Shown here one piece after another: positions 28,101-34,027 of a stretch of 64,000 bases of DNA (the first letter of the stretch is position 1; every line of letters starts with the position of its first letter). Made by a program: the position numbers and the translations under genes. Origin of the DNA: Apostichopus japonicus (Eukaryota; Echinodermata; Holothuroidea; Aspidochirotida; Stichopodidae); assembly GCF_037975245.1 (NCBI RefSeq), contig NC_092582.1:18564577-18628576 (forward strand), written 5' to 3'. The notes under the pieces were generated by a model. It was not told the DNA's origin and searched no databases. It saw only the letters and a list, made by a program, of their open reading frames with translations.

Positions 28101-31100
28101 TTTAATAGAGGGTATAGTTTATTACCGGTGCCTTCAAATTCCATGATGTAACAATTTACTGCACTGTGTCGCTAACCCTTGAAATACACACTCTTCTTCA
28201 GAACCACTCAATTGATATCCTTTTAACCCCTTCTAATCTTTCTCACTTGCCTAGAATTTGCTTTTCTGAGTGGAAGATTAAACAGGGTCTCTTGTAAGGT
28301 CATCCATCCTATTCAGTGTTTTAATTTATGAGGAGATCTACCCACAATGGTGGGTGCATGCCCTAAATCATAGCTGTTCCACCTCCTTGGCTACACCAAG
28401 AACTTCAACCAACAAGAATTGTTGAAATCTTTTCTTTCCTCAAAAACTGCTTGAAAGGGAAAGACATAAAAGCTTCACACTCAAAACTACAAGGGTTTTT
28501 ACACTTCATCCAGATTGAACAGAGTTTGAATTGATCAGCAATCTATTGTACATGCGATTTAGCTCCAGGTAATAATACTGGGAGAGACTTTAATCCTAGT
28601 GGAAACCAGGGTTGCCGATATGTACAGTGTTATGTAAAGTTGTTCGATATGTACAGTTTCAAGACACAGTATTGTCAAATGTAAGAAAATAGAGATATAT
28701 ACTGTAGAGAGGGGGAGGAGGGCAGATGGGGTGTGTTATTGGATGGGGTGGATTGTGCTTTTGTGTTAAAATCTGAATGCTCACAAACCGGTCTTGACTT
28801 TTCTCGAAATAACCTGTGAGGTTACACATAGTAACACAGATCTGCCACATACATGTGGCAAGTTAGATATATGCAGACTTGCATTGTCAGAAAGAGGGAA
28901 ACATCCTAACTCATATGGGTAACCAACCCTCCTCTTCATCTTCCCTCTACCCACAACCTTACCCCCCCATTCCCTTCTCCCTCCCCCAATGAAGGTAAAC
29001 AAGGGAGTATTTCATGGAATTTATTTCAACCTCAATATTTCACTACTCTGTACCTTTTCTTCTCCATTTTAATATATAGGCCTATCACATGTAAAAACCA
29101 AAGCACATCGGCAAAACTTCAATATTGTCATTTTTTAACTTTTCCTTTGGCCTTTTACTTCCAAACCAGGATGCAACAATCATGCCCGACTTCATTCATT
29201 GTTGCAGGCTTCATTCATTATAAAAAGAGCACCCATTCGGGGGCACCAACAGAGTGCACTGTGTGACAGAATTTTATCTGTGGGGGTGAGTTATTACTAG
29301 AGGCTAACAGCCATAAAACTTAAGAGTTTAAATAATCTATGATAATCCAAACATTATGATGCTCTCAATCTCTCCTTACCCAAACAAAGTAAGGGGGAGT
29401 GTCTCTTACCAGCGATCCTAGATACAGTAACATCCTCAGCTAAAATCTACCATTGTCAGTGACAGGAATATCAAGAACTGCGTATTAGGATTACAGTAAC
29501 AAACAGTCATCGAGAGAGGATTAAGTCAATTATCCATTATTTGCACTGGCAATTAAAGGATTTGCTTTCTTTGTAAAGCGCCTTGAGCAGTGACTTTTGT
29601 CTACTGATTTGGCACTATATAAGTCTCATTTATTATTATTATTATTATAATTATTATTATTATTAGCCCAACTCTATGCCAAATTCCACAGAAGCCTTAC
29701 CAGAAGTTACCAAACTAAGTACTTTCAGCACAAGTTTTTGTGTACAATATCATGGCGGTACCATCAAGAACAAATCAACAGTTAAAGCCATATAAGTTTC
29801 TGCCTAGGCTTACAGTGTGTATCAGTTCCCCTGCATTGTGTACACAAATTAATTAACTCCCCAGCTGAGTTAATGACTGTACAGTATGCTTTCATAATTC
29901 TCAATGGTACATGTATATATCCTAACTACTATCTGGCCTATATATTTAAGTGACCTTGCATGAAGTTCTGCTGAAACAGAACCGGAAGTAAGTCATCCCC
30001 TGTTGCACTATTTATATCATTCTGGTGAAATAGTAGAATGATATCGTCGTCTGCAAAAATTTGCAATAACTGGGCAGTTTTTATGATGCAAATATCTCAT
30101 ATACAAGATACAGACTTGCCTTCATAAGATTAGCTGCAACATTTTGGACAGATAAAATGTTAAAGAGTAGACAGCGAAACTTCCGGGGGTTAAGTTAGTT
30201 GTGGATAAAGAGAGACGAATCTATTCTAAGCATAGGCCTACTGGTAAAATATACAATTCCTATGCTGTTTGGAAAGAAAACATGTTCTGAATTTCATACA
30301 TTTTGTAAAAAATGGTGCTAGTGACGTCTAACACCACTAGTATTTTTTCCTTGTGTTTCTTCGTAATTTCCTAGCAATAGAACAGCCAGTAAAGGGTCTA
30401 ACAGTTTGAAAGGGCCTAAGTTGAAAAGAAAGTGTAACAGGGTTTAGTTTACAACAGATGTCAAAATCCAGCTTTTATATGTGAAGACTTGTCGACATAC
30501 ATTCTCATGGCTGTAGTTTGTATTCTGCCAAAAAGACTCAATTTGATTCTGATTTCTAACGCATGGAGGTTCTGCAGTGCCAACACCATTTTTATTGATA
30601 ATAATAATATAATAACCAGCAGTTATTTTTATGATGCATAAAAGACCACAAATGTGGGAGAAACCTGCAAGGGCTTATGGATTACAACTCACATGTCGGG
30701 TGGCTTCCAATTCAACATTTTAACTCAATTTTGGATTCTTTTCAGTTTAGAAAGTCATTTCAGATAGGGATACCGTAGATTGTTCTTGGATGAAAAACCC
30801 ACTTAAACTATGACCGGCCGGGCAAGGGCATAGGAACTGGGGGGGCTGGGGGGGGGGGGGGTGCCAGCCCCCCCAGTGAAAAATATGGAGGGGCGGAAGT
30901 ATCATTCCGCCCCCCGCTTGGCAAGTCAGAAAACCCCCTTTTTCATTTCCAAATGAGAAAAATATCTCATTTGGAGCACCAAATTGCATCTAAGGCCAGG
31001 TGAAAATGCAAAATTATATACAAAATGGAGTGGGTGGGTTGAAGTGTGATATATTGCACCAAATTGCATCTGAGGCCACCTGGAAATGCAAAAAACACCC

Positions 31101-34027
31101 CCTCCCCTTAGACCCCTCCCCCAGGCCGGCCATCAGTCTTTAGCCCCCCACTCAAATGTACCTTCCTACGCCACTGCGGCCGGGTATCAAACCTGGAACC
31201 TCCTGATTGCTAAGCCTCATTGCTGCAAACTCCACTGCCTTTATCCACTGGGCCACAACACCAGCATGAGGGGCTATACGATGTGTGGAGGAGGCCCAGT
31301 CCACAGGGACCTGCCCCCACCCCCCCTCCCCCTTTGAGATATTTTTGTTAAAATGGAGGGTTTCTTAGATGCACAGTTGATTGTACAATAGGAAGCGTTT
31401 AGGAATTGTACCATGGCATACATACAGGTCATTTATCCTAATGAACTTTGCGTAAGAATTTTGTCGAGGAGGAGGGGGGGCTGGAAAATTTGATTCTTTA
31501 AGTTCACATGGTTACGCCGCTATGCCGGATGCTTGGCCGTTGAGTCATTGTGTAATTCCAGAGTCGATGCGGCCACAAAGAAAACCGTCGTTTCCCAGCA
31601 TAGCCTTCTGGTAGCTGTGCGTTGCAGAAGACAATGGCTACAAAATAATTTTTGAAGGTCAGTCTTTAGTGAGATATGCATGCAAGATGCCCAGTAACTG
31701 CAAAACTGGCAGGAAAACCACAAAACGAGAACCCCAAAACAGTCACCCCCCAATTGTTTGTACATATGACCCACATCCATCAACACAGTATTGCAATGGG
31801 AACCAAAGCCGGAAAACACCAGCTCAATACAGGAACCATTGACACCACTTCAGGCCAAATGCCAACTCCAAATATTTGCAAATTTTACTTCAAAATTGAT
31901 GGATGCCAGAGGACAGAGCATACATATACGATCTAAATATAGCATATTTCTATTTAAAAAACAATGCAATCATGTGAAACAAAGACGTGATTATTGTTAC
32001 AAGCTGTGTGCAGTCCAGTTACTTAATCACAATTCACATGATGTGAAAATTGTACCCCTTAGAATCCATTGTAGAAACTTCACAAAGATTCACTCAACTT
32101 TTCAAAAACTTTTAAGGTCATAGAGCTCTTCAAAGTACTCTAGGCAAACGGATATTGTGGAAACATTACTCAAGTGCATGTTTGTGAACATACCCTCCCA
32201 TGTTTATTTCATTTACAGTTTTTCCTTCAACTTTTTTTCATCGAAATGAATGATGAAATACTGTACAGCTTAGCGTCTTCAAGTCTCACAATCTTTTTAT
32301 AAACTACAAAGGATATCCAAAATCCCTGTCTCAATTAATTATATACAGTAAGCTACCCATCCCAACTTCTTGGCGACATTTATCTTTTACCTTTCAATAA
32401 TATATATATACCGTCTGTAAAATTGTTCACATTGTCAATTTTGAAGTAACCCTATCCTGCTTCAAAGTTTGTGTTTCCCCATCTAAGGGTTAAGTAACAT
32501 TTAGTTATAATTGAAGATGAGTTTTGATTACACTGGGAAAGACGTCTTAATTGTTATTTTTCTTGCTTGTTAATAATGACATGAAGTAAACACGGTCTTC
32601 TAAATTTGCTTGAATGAAGAATTTTATACCAACAGCCCTTTTCTATTTTGCTAGCCTTCTCTATTGTATTCCAGCCTATCCTACAAATCCAATGGTACAA
32701 TATGCAGTTTTCCATAGGGTAAGACCATATCACAGTGGGTGCATGTCTGCAAGAACTTCGCACTTGATGGACTTACAAGACAGGCCAGAAGTTTACCTGA
32801 ATTAAGATAGACATACTGAAGCCAGAATAGACAAGATCTTTGCCTGTTAATTCGAAAGAAAAAAATACATCGAAGAAAATGGGCAATCAACCTGCTGACT
32901 AAGTTATCAATGTTTTGACCACAAATATCCTGGCAGGATGACAGAACGCCTGCCTGCCAGATCCCTGGTGAAACCACATGAAAATAAAGGACTACCAACT
33001 ATGGTTAAGATAACAACCAAAGTGGAGAGCCTGGTAGCGCTAACCTAATTAAGCACCACATGTGGTACAAATGCAAGGAATGCTATAATAAAGCTGAGAT
33101 GAAATTGACCATATAGGCTTTTTAGGCCTAGGCTACATCAGTTTGCTTTGACTATTTAGGCCTACAAGCAGGCAGTAAAAATTGCAGGAGAAAGTAAATG
33201 CAGGATATATTATTGAACTTTATCATAAAGTCCTTCGCAATATTTCAGTATAATTTGTTTTTCATCTGTTTCAGTTTCTGATACTTTTACTACATAATCC
33301 AAGCATTTTGACTCGTTTAAGACAGTGCCCAGGCTAAGTTGGCCTATGTGTTTCTTTTAGGGTATCAACCTCTGTACCATCTACTTGTGTTGAGTCTCGT
33401 GTCCTGGTGGCAAGAGTTTCTGCTGATTACCTGGGCTAGGCCTAACTTATGTTAGGCCCAAGTATTAATATGGTTATGCGAACGGAGTTTGCTATTTCTT
33501 ATGGCTGCTTTCATTGTGTTAGTATTAATACTTTGTAGGCCTAAGCTAATGTAGGACCAGTAGGCATATTGTAAGGCTAAACTGGCCTTCGGGCCAAGGC
33601 CTATTGTAGGTTAGGCCTAGGTCTATATTTCAGACGAACAAAAGTTTATGATCATTTACTTACGTGGATCATGGAATGGGACAAGGACAAAGTTATATAA
33701 TGGTGTATCTGCGTTACTGGTTGTCGTTTCTAAGATTCTAGTTGCTCCATCCTGTACCTTCATAAGGTCATCGTGCATGGAACCGGTAGTATCGAATACA
33801 AAAGTCAATGATGTAGAACCCGGAGGATAGTCTGGTTCCTCCGGCGTATCTTCTACCTCCTCATCCTCCGGGAGGTCATAGTCTGTCAGTTCAATGAAAT
33901 CTGTCAGGTTTGTGGGTAAACTTTGGGGAAAGACATTGGGAATGATGAGGGAAAGAATACTTATAAATAGGAAACATCGAAAAGTCCTTAGCCGCCATGA
34001 GCTTTGTCGCCAACAATGTATAGCCAT
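623..34027 (-). CDS. HMCN1: Hemicentin-1-like extracellular matrix protein, 5' part (23 exons, open at left edge)
   Basis: Hemicentins are giant secreted matrix proteins that act at cell-cell and basement-membrane junctions. The spliced model encodes a signal peptide (about residues 1-35), an acidic linker (41-70), a VWA domain (about 72-240), a hemicentin-specific region (about 290-489) and fourteen Ig domains (490 to 1772). MIDAS-type residues are DTTGS at 79-83 and the Asp of FTDARAKD at 176. Each Ig has its two cysteines and core tryptophan. All 22 joins keep frame; most introns are phase 1. Start ATG 34025-34027 has A at -3 and G at +4 and precedes a hydrophobic leader. Known hemicentins have about 44 Ig domains, then TSP1, G2F and EGF modules, so the rest should lie beyond position 1. 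Family assignment is firm; HMCN1 versus HMCN2 orthology is not settled. Confidence 0.93.
1470..1641 (-). mobile_element. SINE fragment, copy 1 (5'-truncated)
   Basis: An (AAT)n tail followed by a body containing ACGTCGGGTGGCTTCCAATT matches the bodies at 30596 and 45750 almost base for base. The tRNA-like head is missing. It sits in the intron between exons 23 and 22, same orientation as the gene. Confidence 0.7.
1807..2079 (-). CDS. HMCN1: Hemicentin exon 22: Ig13
   Basis: Residues 1591-1681, phase 1 both ends, donor GTTGGT. The acceptor reads CTCCCAAAG, an AAG site, less usual than CAG or TAG. The first codon is a split ATG, so the Met in [12 protein letters not shown] is internal, not a start. 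[20 protein letters not shown] and [13 protein letters not shown] define the Ig fold. Confidence 0.92.
2710..2985 (-). CDS. HMCN1: Hemicentin exon 21: Ig12
   Basis: Residues 1499-1590, phase 1 both ends, acceptor CTCGTTAG, donor GTAAGT following a lone [21 protein letters not shown] and [13 protein letters not shown] are seen; the Gly two before Tyr is Ser. The split codon joins exon 22 as ATG. Confidence 0.93.
3157..3429 (-). CDS. HMCN1: Hemicentin exon 20: Ig11
   Basis: Residues 1408-1498, phase 1 both ends, acceptor TAAACAG, donor GTGAGT. It starts [18 protein letters not shown], with [20 protein letters not shown] and [13 protein letters not shown]. The next intron (toward exon 19) contains a minisatellite. 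Confidence 0.94.
3440..4256. repeat. Intronic minisatellite, unit about 24-26 bases
   Basis: Tens of imperfect copies of a unit like GTATGTATGATGTGAATACC, with ATACAGTATG and CATGCAGTATG variants, fill most of the intron between hemicentin exons 20 and 19. Open frames across it (repeated MVITYLLH-type peptides) come from the repeat and are not genes. Confidence 0.9.
4565..4840 (-). CDS. HMCN1: Hemicentin exon 19: Ig10
   Basis: Residues 1316-1407, phase 1 both ends, acceptor CTGACAG, donor [26 protein letters not shown] and [13 protein letters not shown] carry the cysteines and tryptophan. The usual DxGxYxC has Ala in place of Gly. Confidence 0.94.
4841..5903. other. Intron between exons 19 and 18, no further feature seen
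   Basis: AT-rich sequence without Ig-like frames, clear repeats or RNA motifs on either strand. Confidence 0.5.
5904..6176 (-). CDS. HMCN1: Hemicentin exon 18: Ig9
   Basis: Residues 1225-1315, acceptor TTCGTCAG, donor GTGAGT directly after VFA, phase 1. [20 protein letters not shown] and [13 protein letters not shown] are intact. It starts [19 protein letters not shown]. The split codon joins exon 19 as ATT (Ile) where most joins give Gly, Val or Glu. Confidence 0.94.
6599..6877 (-). CDS. HMCN1: Hemicentin exon 17: Ig8
   Basis: Residues 1132-1224, phase 1 both ends, acceptor CTTGCAG, donor [26 protein letters not shown] and [13 protein letters not shown] are the core motifs. At 279 bases it is the longest single-exon Ig here. 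Confidence 0.94.
7438..7713 (-). CDS. HMCN1: Hemicentin exon 16: Ig7
   Basis: Residues 1040-1131, phase 1 both ends, acceptor CTCTACAG, donor [46 protein letters not shown] and [13 protein letters not shown] define a complete Ig domain. Confidence 0.94.
8173..8445 (-). CDS. HMCN1: Hemicentin exon 15: Ig6
   Basis: Residues 949-1039, phase 1 both ends, acceptor GTACTTAG, donor GTATGT. It starts [18 protein letters not shown] and holds [20 protein letters not shown] and [15 protein letters not shown]-rich wobble bases set it off from its flanks. Confidence 0.94.
8840..8935 (-). CDS. HMCN1: Hemicentin exon 14: second part of Ig5
   Basis: Residues 917-948 plus one base, 96 bases, phase 1 both ends, acceptor TCATTGCAG, donor [25 protein letters not shown] completes Ig5 and aligns with the human hemicentin stretch LWASDKGTYICEAENQFG. 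It was found by reading all frames, since it has no start codon and is very short. Confidence 0.92.
9537..9725 (-). CDS. HMCN1: Hemicentin exon 13: first part of Ig5
   Basis: Residues 854-916 plus one base, phase 1 both ends, acceptor TGTCCAG, donor GTAACA. It encodes [19 protein letters not shown] and ends LVIH. The second cysteine is missing here and is supplied by exon 14, so Ig5 is split by an extra intron. Confidence 0.92.
10023..10292 (-). CDS. HMCN1: Hemicentin exon 12: Ig4
   Basis: Residues 764-853, phase 1 both ends, acceptor TTTCAG and donor [25 protein letters not shown] and [13 protein letters not shown] mark the I-set fold. The exon starts [18 protein letters not shown]; the left part lies before any ATG, so a start-codon-based reading truncates it. 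Confidence 0.94.
10431..10700 (-). CDS. HMCN1: Hemicentin exon 11: Ig3
   Basis: Residues 674-763, phase 1 both ends, acceptor CCTACAG and donor [26 protein letters not shown] and [13 protein letters not shown] carry the cysteines and tryptophan. The C-terminal strand ends IPIYVSYS. Confidence 0.94.
11149..11424 (-). CDS. HMCN1: Hemicentin exon 10: Ig2
   Basis: A whole Ig domain, residues 582-673, phase 1 both ends, acceptor GTAACAG and donor GTTTGT. It starts [11 protein letters not shown], has ILTC, YNVTWDR and [12 protein letters not shown], and resembles the second Ig of known hemicentins (EPPPVIQVPNN, YNLTW). Confidence 0.93.
11737..11870 (-). CDS. HMCN1: Hemicentin exon 9: second half of Ig1
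   Basis: Residues 537-581 plus one base, acceptor TTACCAG, donor GTAGGG, phase 2 in and phase 1 out. GIYSCIAHS supplies the second cysteine of Ig1. The phase-2 intron inside Ig1 differs from the phase-1 introns between domains. Confidence 0.9.
12431..12575 (-). CDS. HMCN1: Hemicentin exon 8: first half of Ig1
   Basis: Residues 489-536 plus two bases, acceptor TTTTCAG, donor GTACCA, phase 1 in and phase 2 out. [20 protein letters not shown] holds the first Ig cysteine and [12 protein letters not shown] the core tryptophan. It aligns with human Ig1 (TPGYY... and LLPFTLSF). Confidence 0.9.
12576..13694. other. Intron between exons 8 and 7
   Basis: It holds a short minus-strand frame with splice-like ends (about 12953-13005) that is not hemicentin and is not needed: exons 7 and 8 already join in frame to give VPAAPLPRM. 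Otherwise AT-rich and featureless. Confidence 0.45.
13695..13958 (-). CDS. HMCN1: Hemicentin exon 7: end of hemicentin-specific region
   Basis: Residues 401-488 plus one base, acceptor TTTACAG, donor GTAAGT, phase 1 at both ends. [20 protein letters not shown] and [16 protein letters not shown] closely follow the family pattern (YGIW.ISDFVPP.EAFFLKV... and FQRVS). The third codon positions are visibly GC-rich against AT-rich introns, as expected for real coding sequence. Confidence 0.93.
14041..14093 (-). CDS. HMCN1: Hemicentin exon 6: 53-base small exon
   Basis: A short exon between acceptor CCCCAG and a strong donor GTAAGTG, phase 2 in and phase 1 out, encoding [19 protein letters not shown] with split codons. 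It fills the spot where hemicentins have a short PTYVLLNTSG-like stretch. The acceptor follows an unusually long pyrimidine tract (G-rich on the plus strand). In-frame use requires the weaker exon 5 donor. Confidence 0.68.
14406..14664 (-). CDS. HMCN1: Hemicentin exon 5: post-VWA hemicentin-specific region
   Basis: Residues 297-382 plus two bases. [19 protein letters not shown] and [14 protein letters not shown] match the region hemicentins share with VWA7-type proteins, often modelled as a galactose-binding-like fold. The acceptor is AATAG. Two donors exist: GTTGTT at 14405 (used here, phase 2, gives [10 protein letters not shown] with exon 6) and GTAGGT at 14409 (better consensus, phase 1, but leads to a stop in exon 6). 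The right boundary is therefore uncertain by four bases. Confidence 0.82.
14665..15458. repeat. Intron between exons 5 and 4 with (TA)n tract
   Basis: A (TA)n microsatellite at about 15371-15405 lies close to the exon 4 donor side. The rest shows no coding or RNA signal. Confidence 0.6.
15459..15630 (-). CDS. HMCN1: Hemicentin exon 4: end of VWA and start of linker region
   Basis: Residues 240-296 plus one base, acceptor CTAG, donor GTACTT, phase 0 in and phase 1 out. [10 protein letters not shown] and [14 protein letters not shown] correspond to the family's VWA end, and [19 protein letters not shown] to the following beta-rich segment. The open frame continues past the donor for 12 codons, but the GTACTT site joins exon 5 in frame. 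Confidence 0.9.
16011..16133 (-). CDS. HMCN1: Hemicentin exon 3: VWA domain, 41 codons
   Basis: Residues 199-239, exactly 41 codons, phase 0 at both ends, acceptor TTTAG and donor GTGAGG. It begins VVFVLTGDC and contains SSGQVFHL, both typical of the C-terminal half of the hemicentin VWA. Cys207 may pair with Cys150 of exon 2. It is easily missed because it is short and lacks an internal start codon. Confidence 0.93.
19013..19047 (-). ncRNA. Degenerate hammerhead-like sequence
   Basis: On the minus strand CTGAT... leads to GAAACCGGT followed by GAGGAA, resembling the hammerhead at 49966-50007 base by base, including the palindromic ACCGGT. The core is broken (CTGATTG for CTGATGA) and the GTC cleavage triplet has lost bases. 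It is probably a dead relative. Confidence 0.35.
19048..19117 (+). mobile_element. tRNA-like head of a SINE
   Basis: Pol III box A TAGCCAAGTGG (19055-19065) and box B GGTTCGAATCC (19097-19107) are near-perfect. GCGTCCA (19048-19054) pairs with TGGAGGC (19111-19117) at six of seven positions, as an acceptor stem. The anticodon arm TCCGC/ACGGA closes a 7-base loop with ATA in the anticodon place and has one C-A mismatch. ATA anticodons are rare, and the region lies between (TA)n tracts in an intron, so a SINE head is likelier than a working tRNA gene. Confidence 0.65.
20434..20775 (-). mobile_element. TTAA-type MITE, copy C (inverted, degraded)
   Basis: The reverse complement follows copies A (22213) and B (47101), sharing the region around TCATTACTGTCTGCATTTTG and GACATCTCAGG. 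The left end AAAGGCATTGAAGACTCGC is kept; the right end has diverged and no clean TTAA duplication remains. Confidence 0.7.
21469..21698 (-). CDS. HMCN1: Hemicentin exon 2: VWA domain middle
   Basis: Residues 122-198, acceptor TTGGTAG, donor GTATGA, phase 1 in and phase 0 out. The join to exon 1 creates HDPRVGPV, closely matching the conserved hemicentin stretch. GGGDCPE (146-152) and FTDARAKD (174-181) are hallmark VWA motifs of this family; Asp176 is the likely third MIDAS ligand. Confidence 0.95.
22213..22577 (+). mobile_element. TTAA-flanked MITE, copy A
   Basis: TTAA at both ends (22213-22216 and 22574-22577) surrounds an element starting AGGCATTGAGGACTCGCC and ending GCGCGAGACTTTACACCCT, an imperfect inverted repeat. 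There is no coding capacity. TTAA duplication is the signature of piggyBac-type transposases. It is nearly collinear with copy B. Confidence 0.8.
29573..29666 (+). mobile_element. 3' tail of a LINE/SINE-type retroelement
   Basis: AAAGCGCCTTGAGCAG followed by GGCACTATATAAG and an (ATT)n run resembles the conserved 3' tail of many deuterostome SINEs and their partner LINEs. No body is recognised upstream. Confidence 0.45.
30596..31266 (-). mobile_element. tRNA-headed SINE, copy 2, interrupted
   Basis: The body 30596-30814 matches copies 1 and 3, with an (AAT)n tail at its left end. The tRNA-like head 31185-31266 has box A TGGCCCAGTGG and a box-B-like GGTTTGATACC on the minus strand. A 354-bp TIR element with 8-bp duplication separates the two parts. 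Confidence 0.75.
30823..31176. mobile_element. G-rich TIR element inserted in SINE copy 2
   Basis: Bounded by an exact 8-bp target duplication CGGCCGGG (30815-30822 and 31177-31184). The ends CAAGGGCATAGGAA and (reverse complement of right) CAGTGGCGTAGGAA form a short imperfect inverted repeat. Long G and C runs follow each end. An 8-bp duplication is typical of hAT transposases; no transposase is encoded. Confidence 0.8.
33664..34027 (-). CDS. HMCN1: Hemicentin exon 1: signal peptide, acidic linker, VWA start
   Basis: This exon encodes residues 1-121 plus one base. A basic N-terminus leads into the hydrophobic run [13 protein letters not shown], then a cleavage-like region ending FPQS. Residues 41-70 are rich in Asp and Glu. 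[13 protein letters not shown] (76-88) is the hemicentin form of the VWA metal-ion (MIDAS) motif. The exon ends in PFHDP, matching the hemicentin VWA, at a GTAAGT donor, phase 1. No other ATG lies in frame just upstream. Confidence 0.93.

Larger units (their letters stand above)
21699..33663. other. Hemicentin intron 1 (12 kb)
   Basis: The longest intron in the window, separating signal peptide and MIDAS exon from the rest, a common place for regulatory elements. It holds a TTAA MITE (22213-22577), a LINE/SINE-type tail (29573-29666), a SINE split by a TIR element (30596-31266) and many TAGGCCTA-type motifs at about 33110-33620. No further coding exon is needed by the protein model and none is seen. 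Confidence 0.6.
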
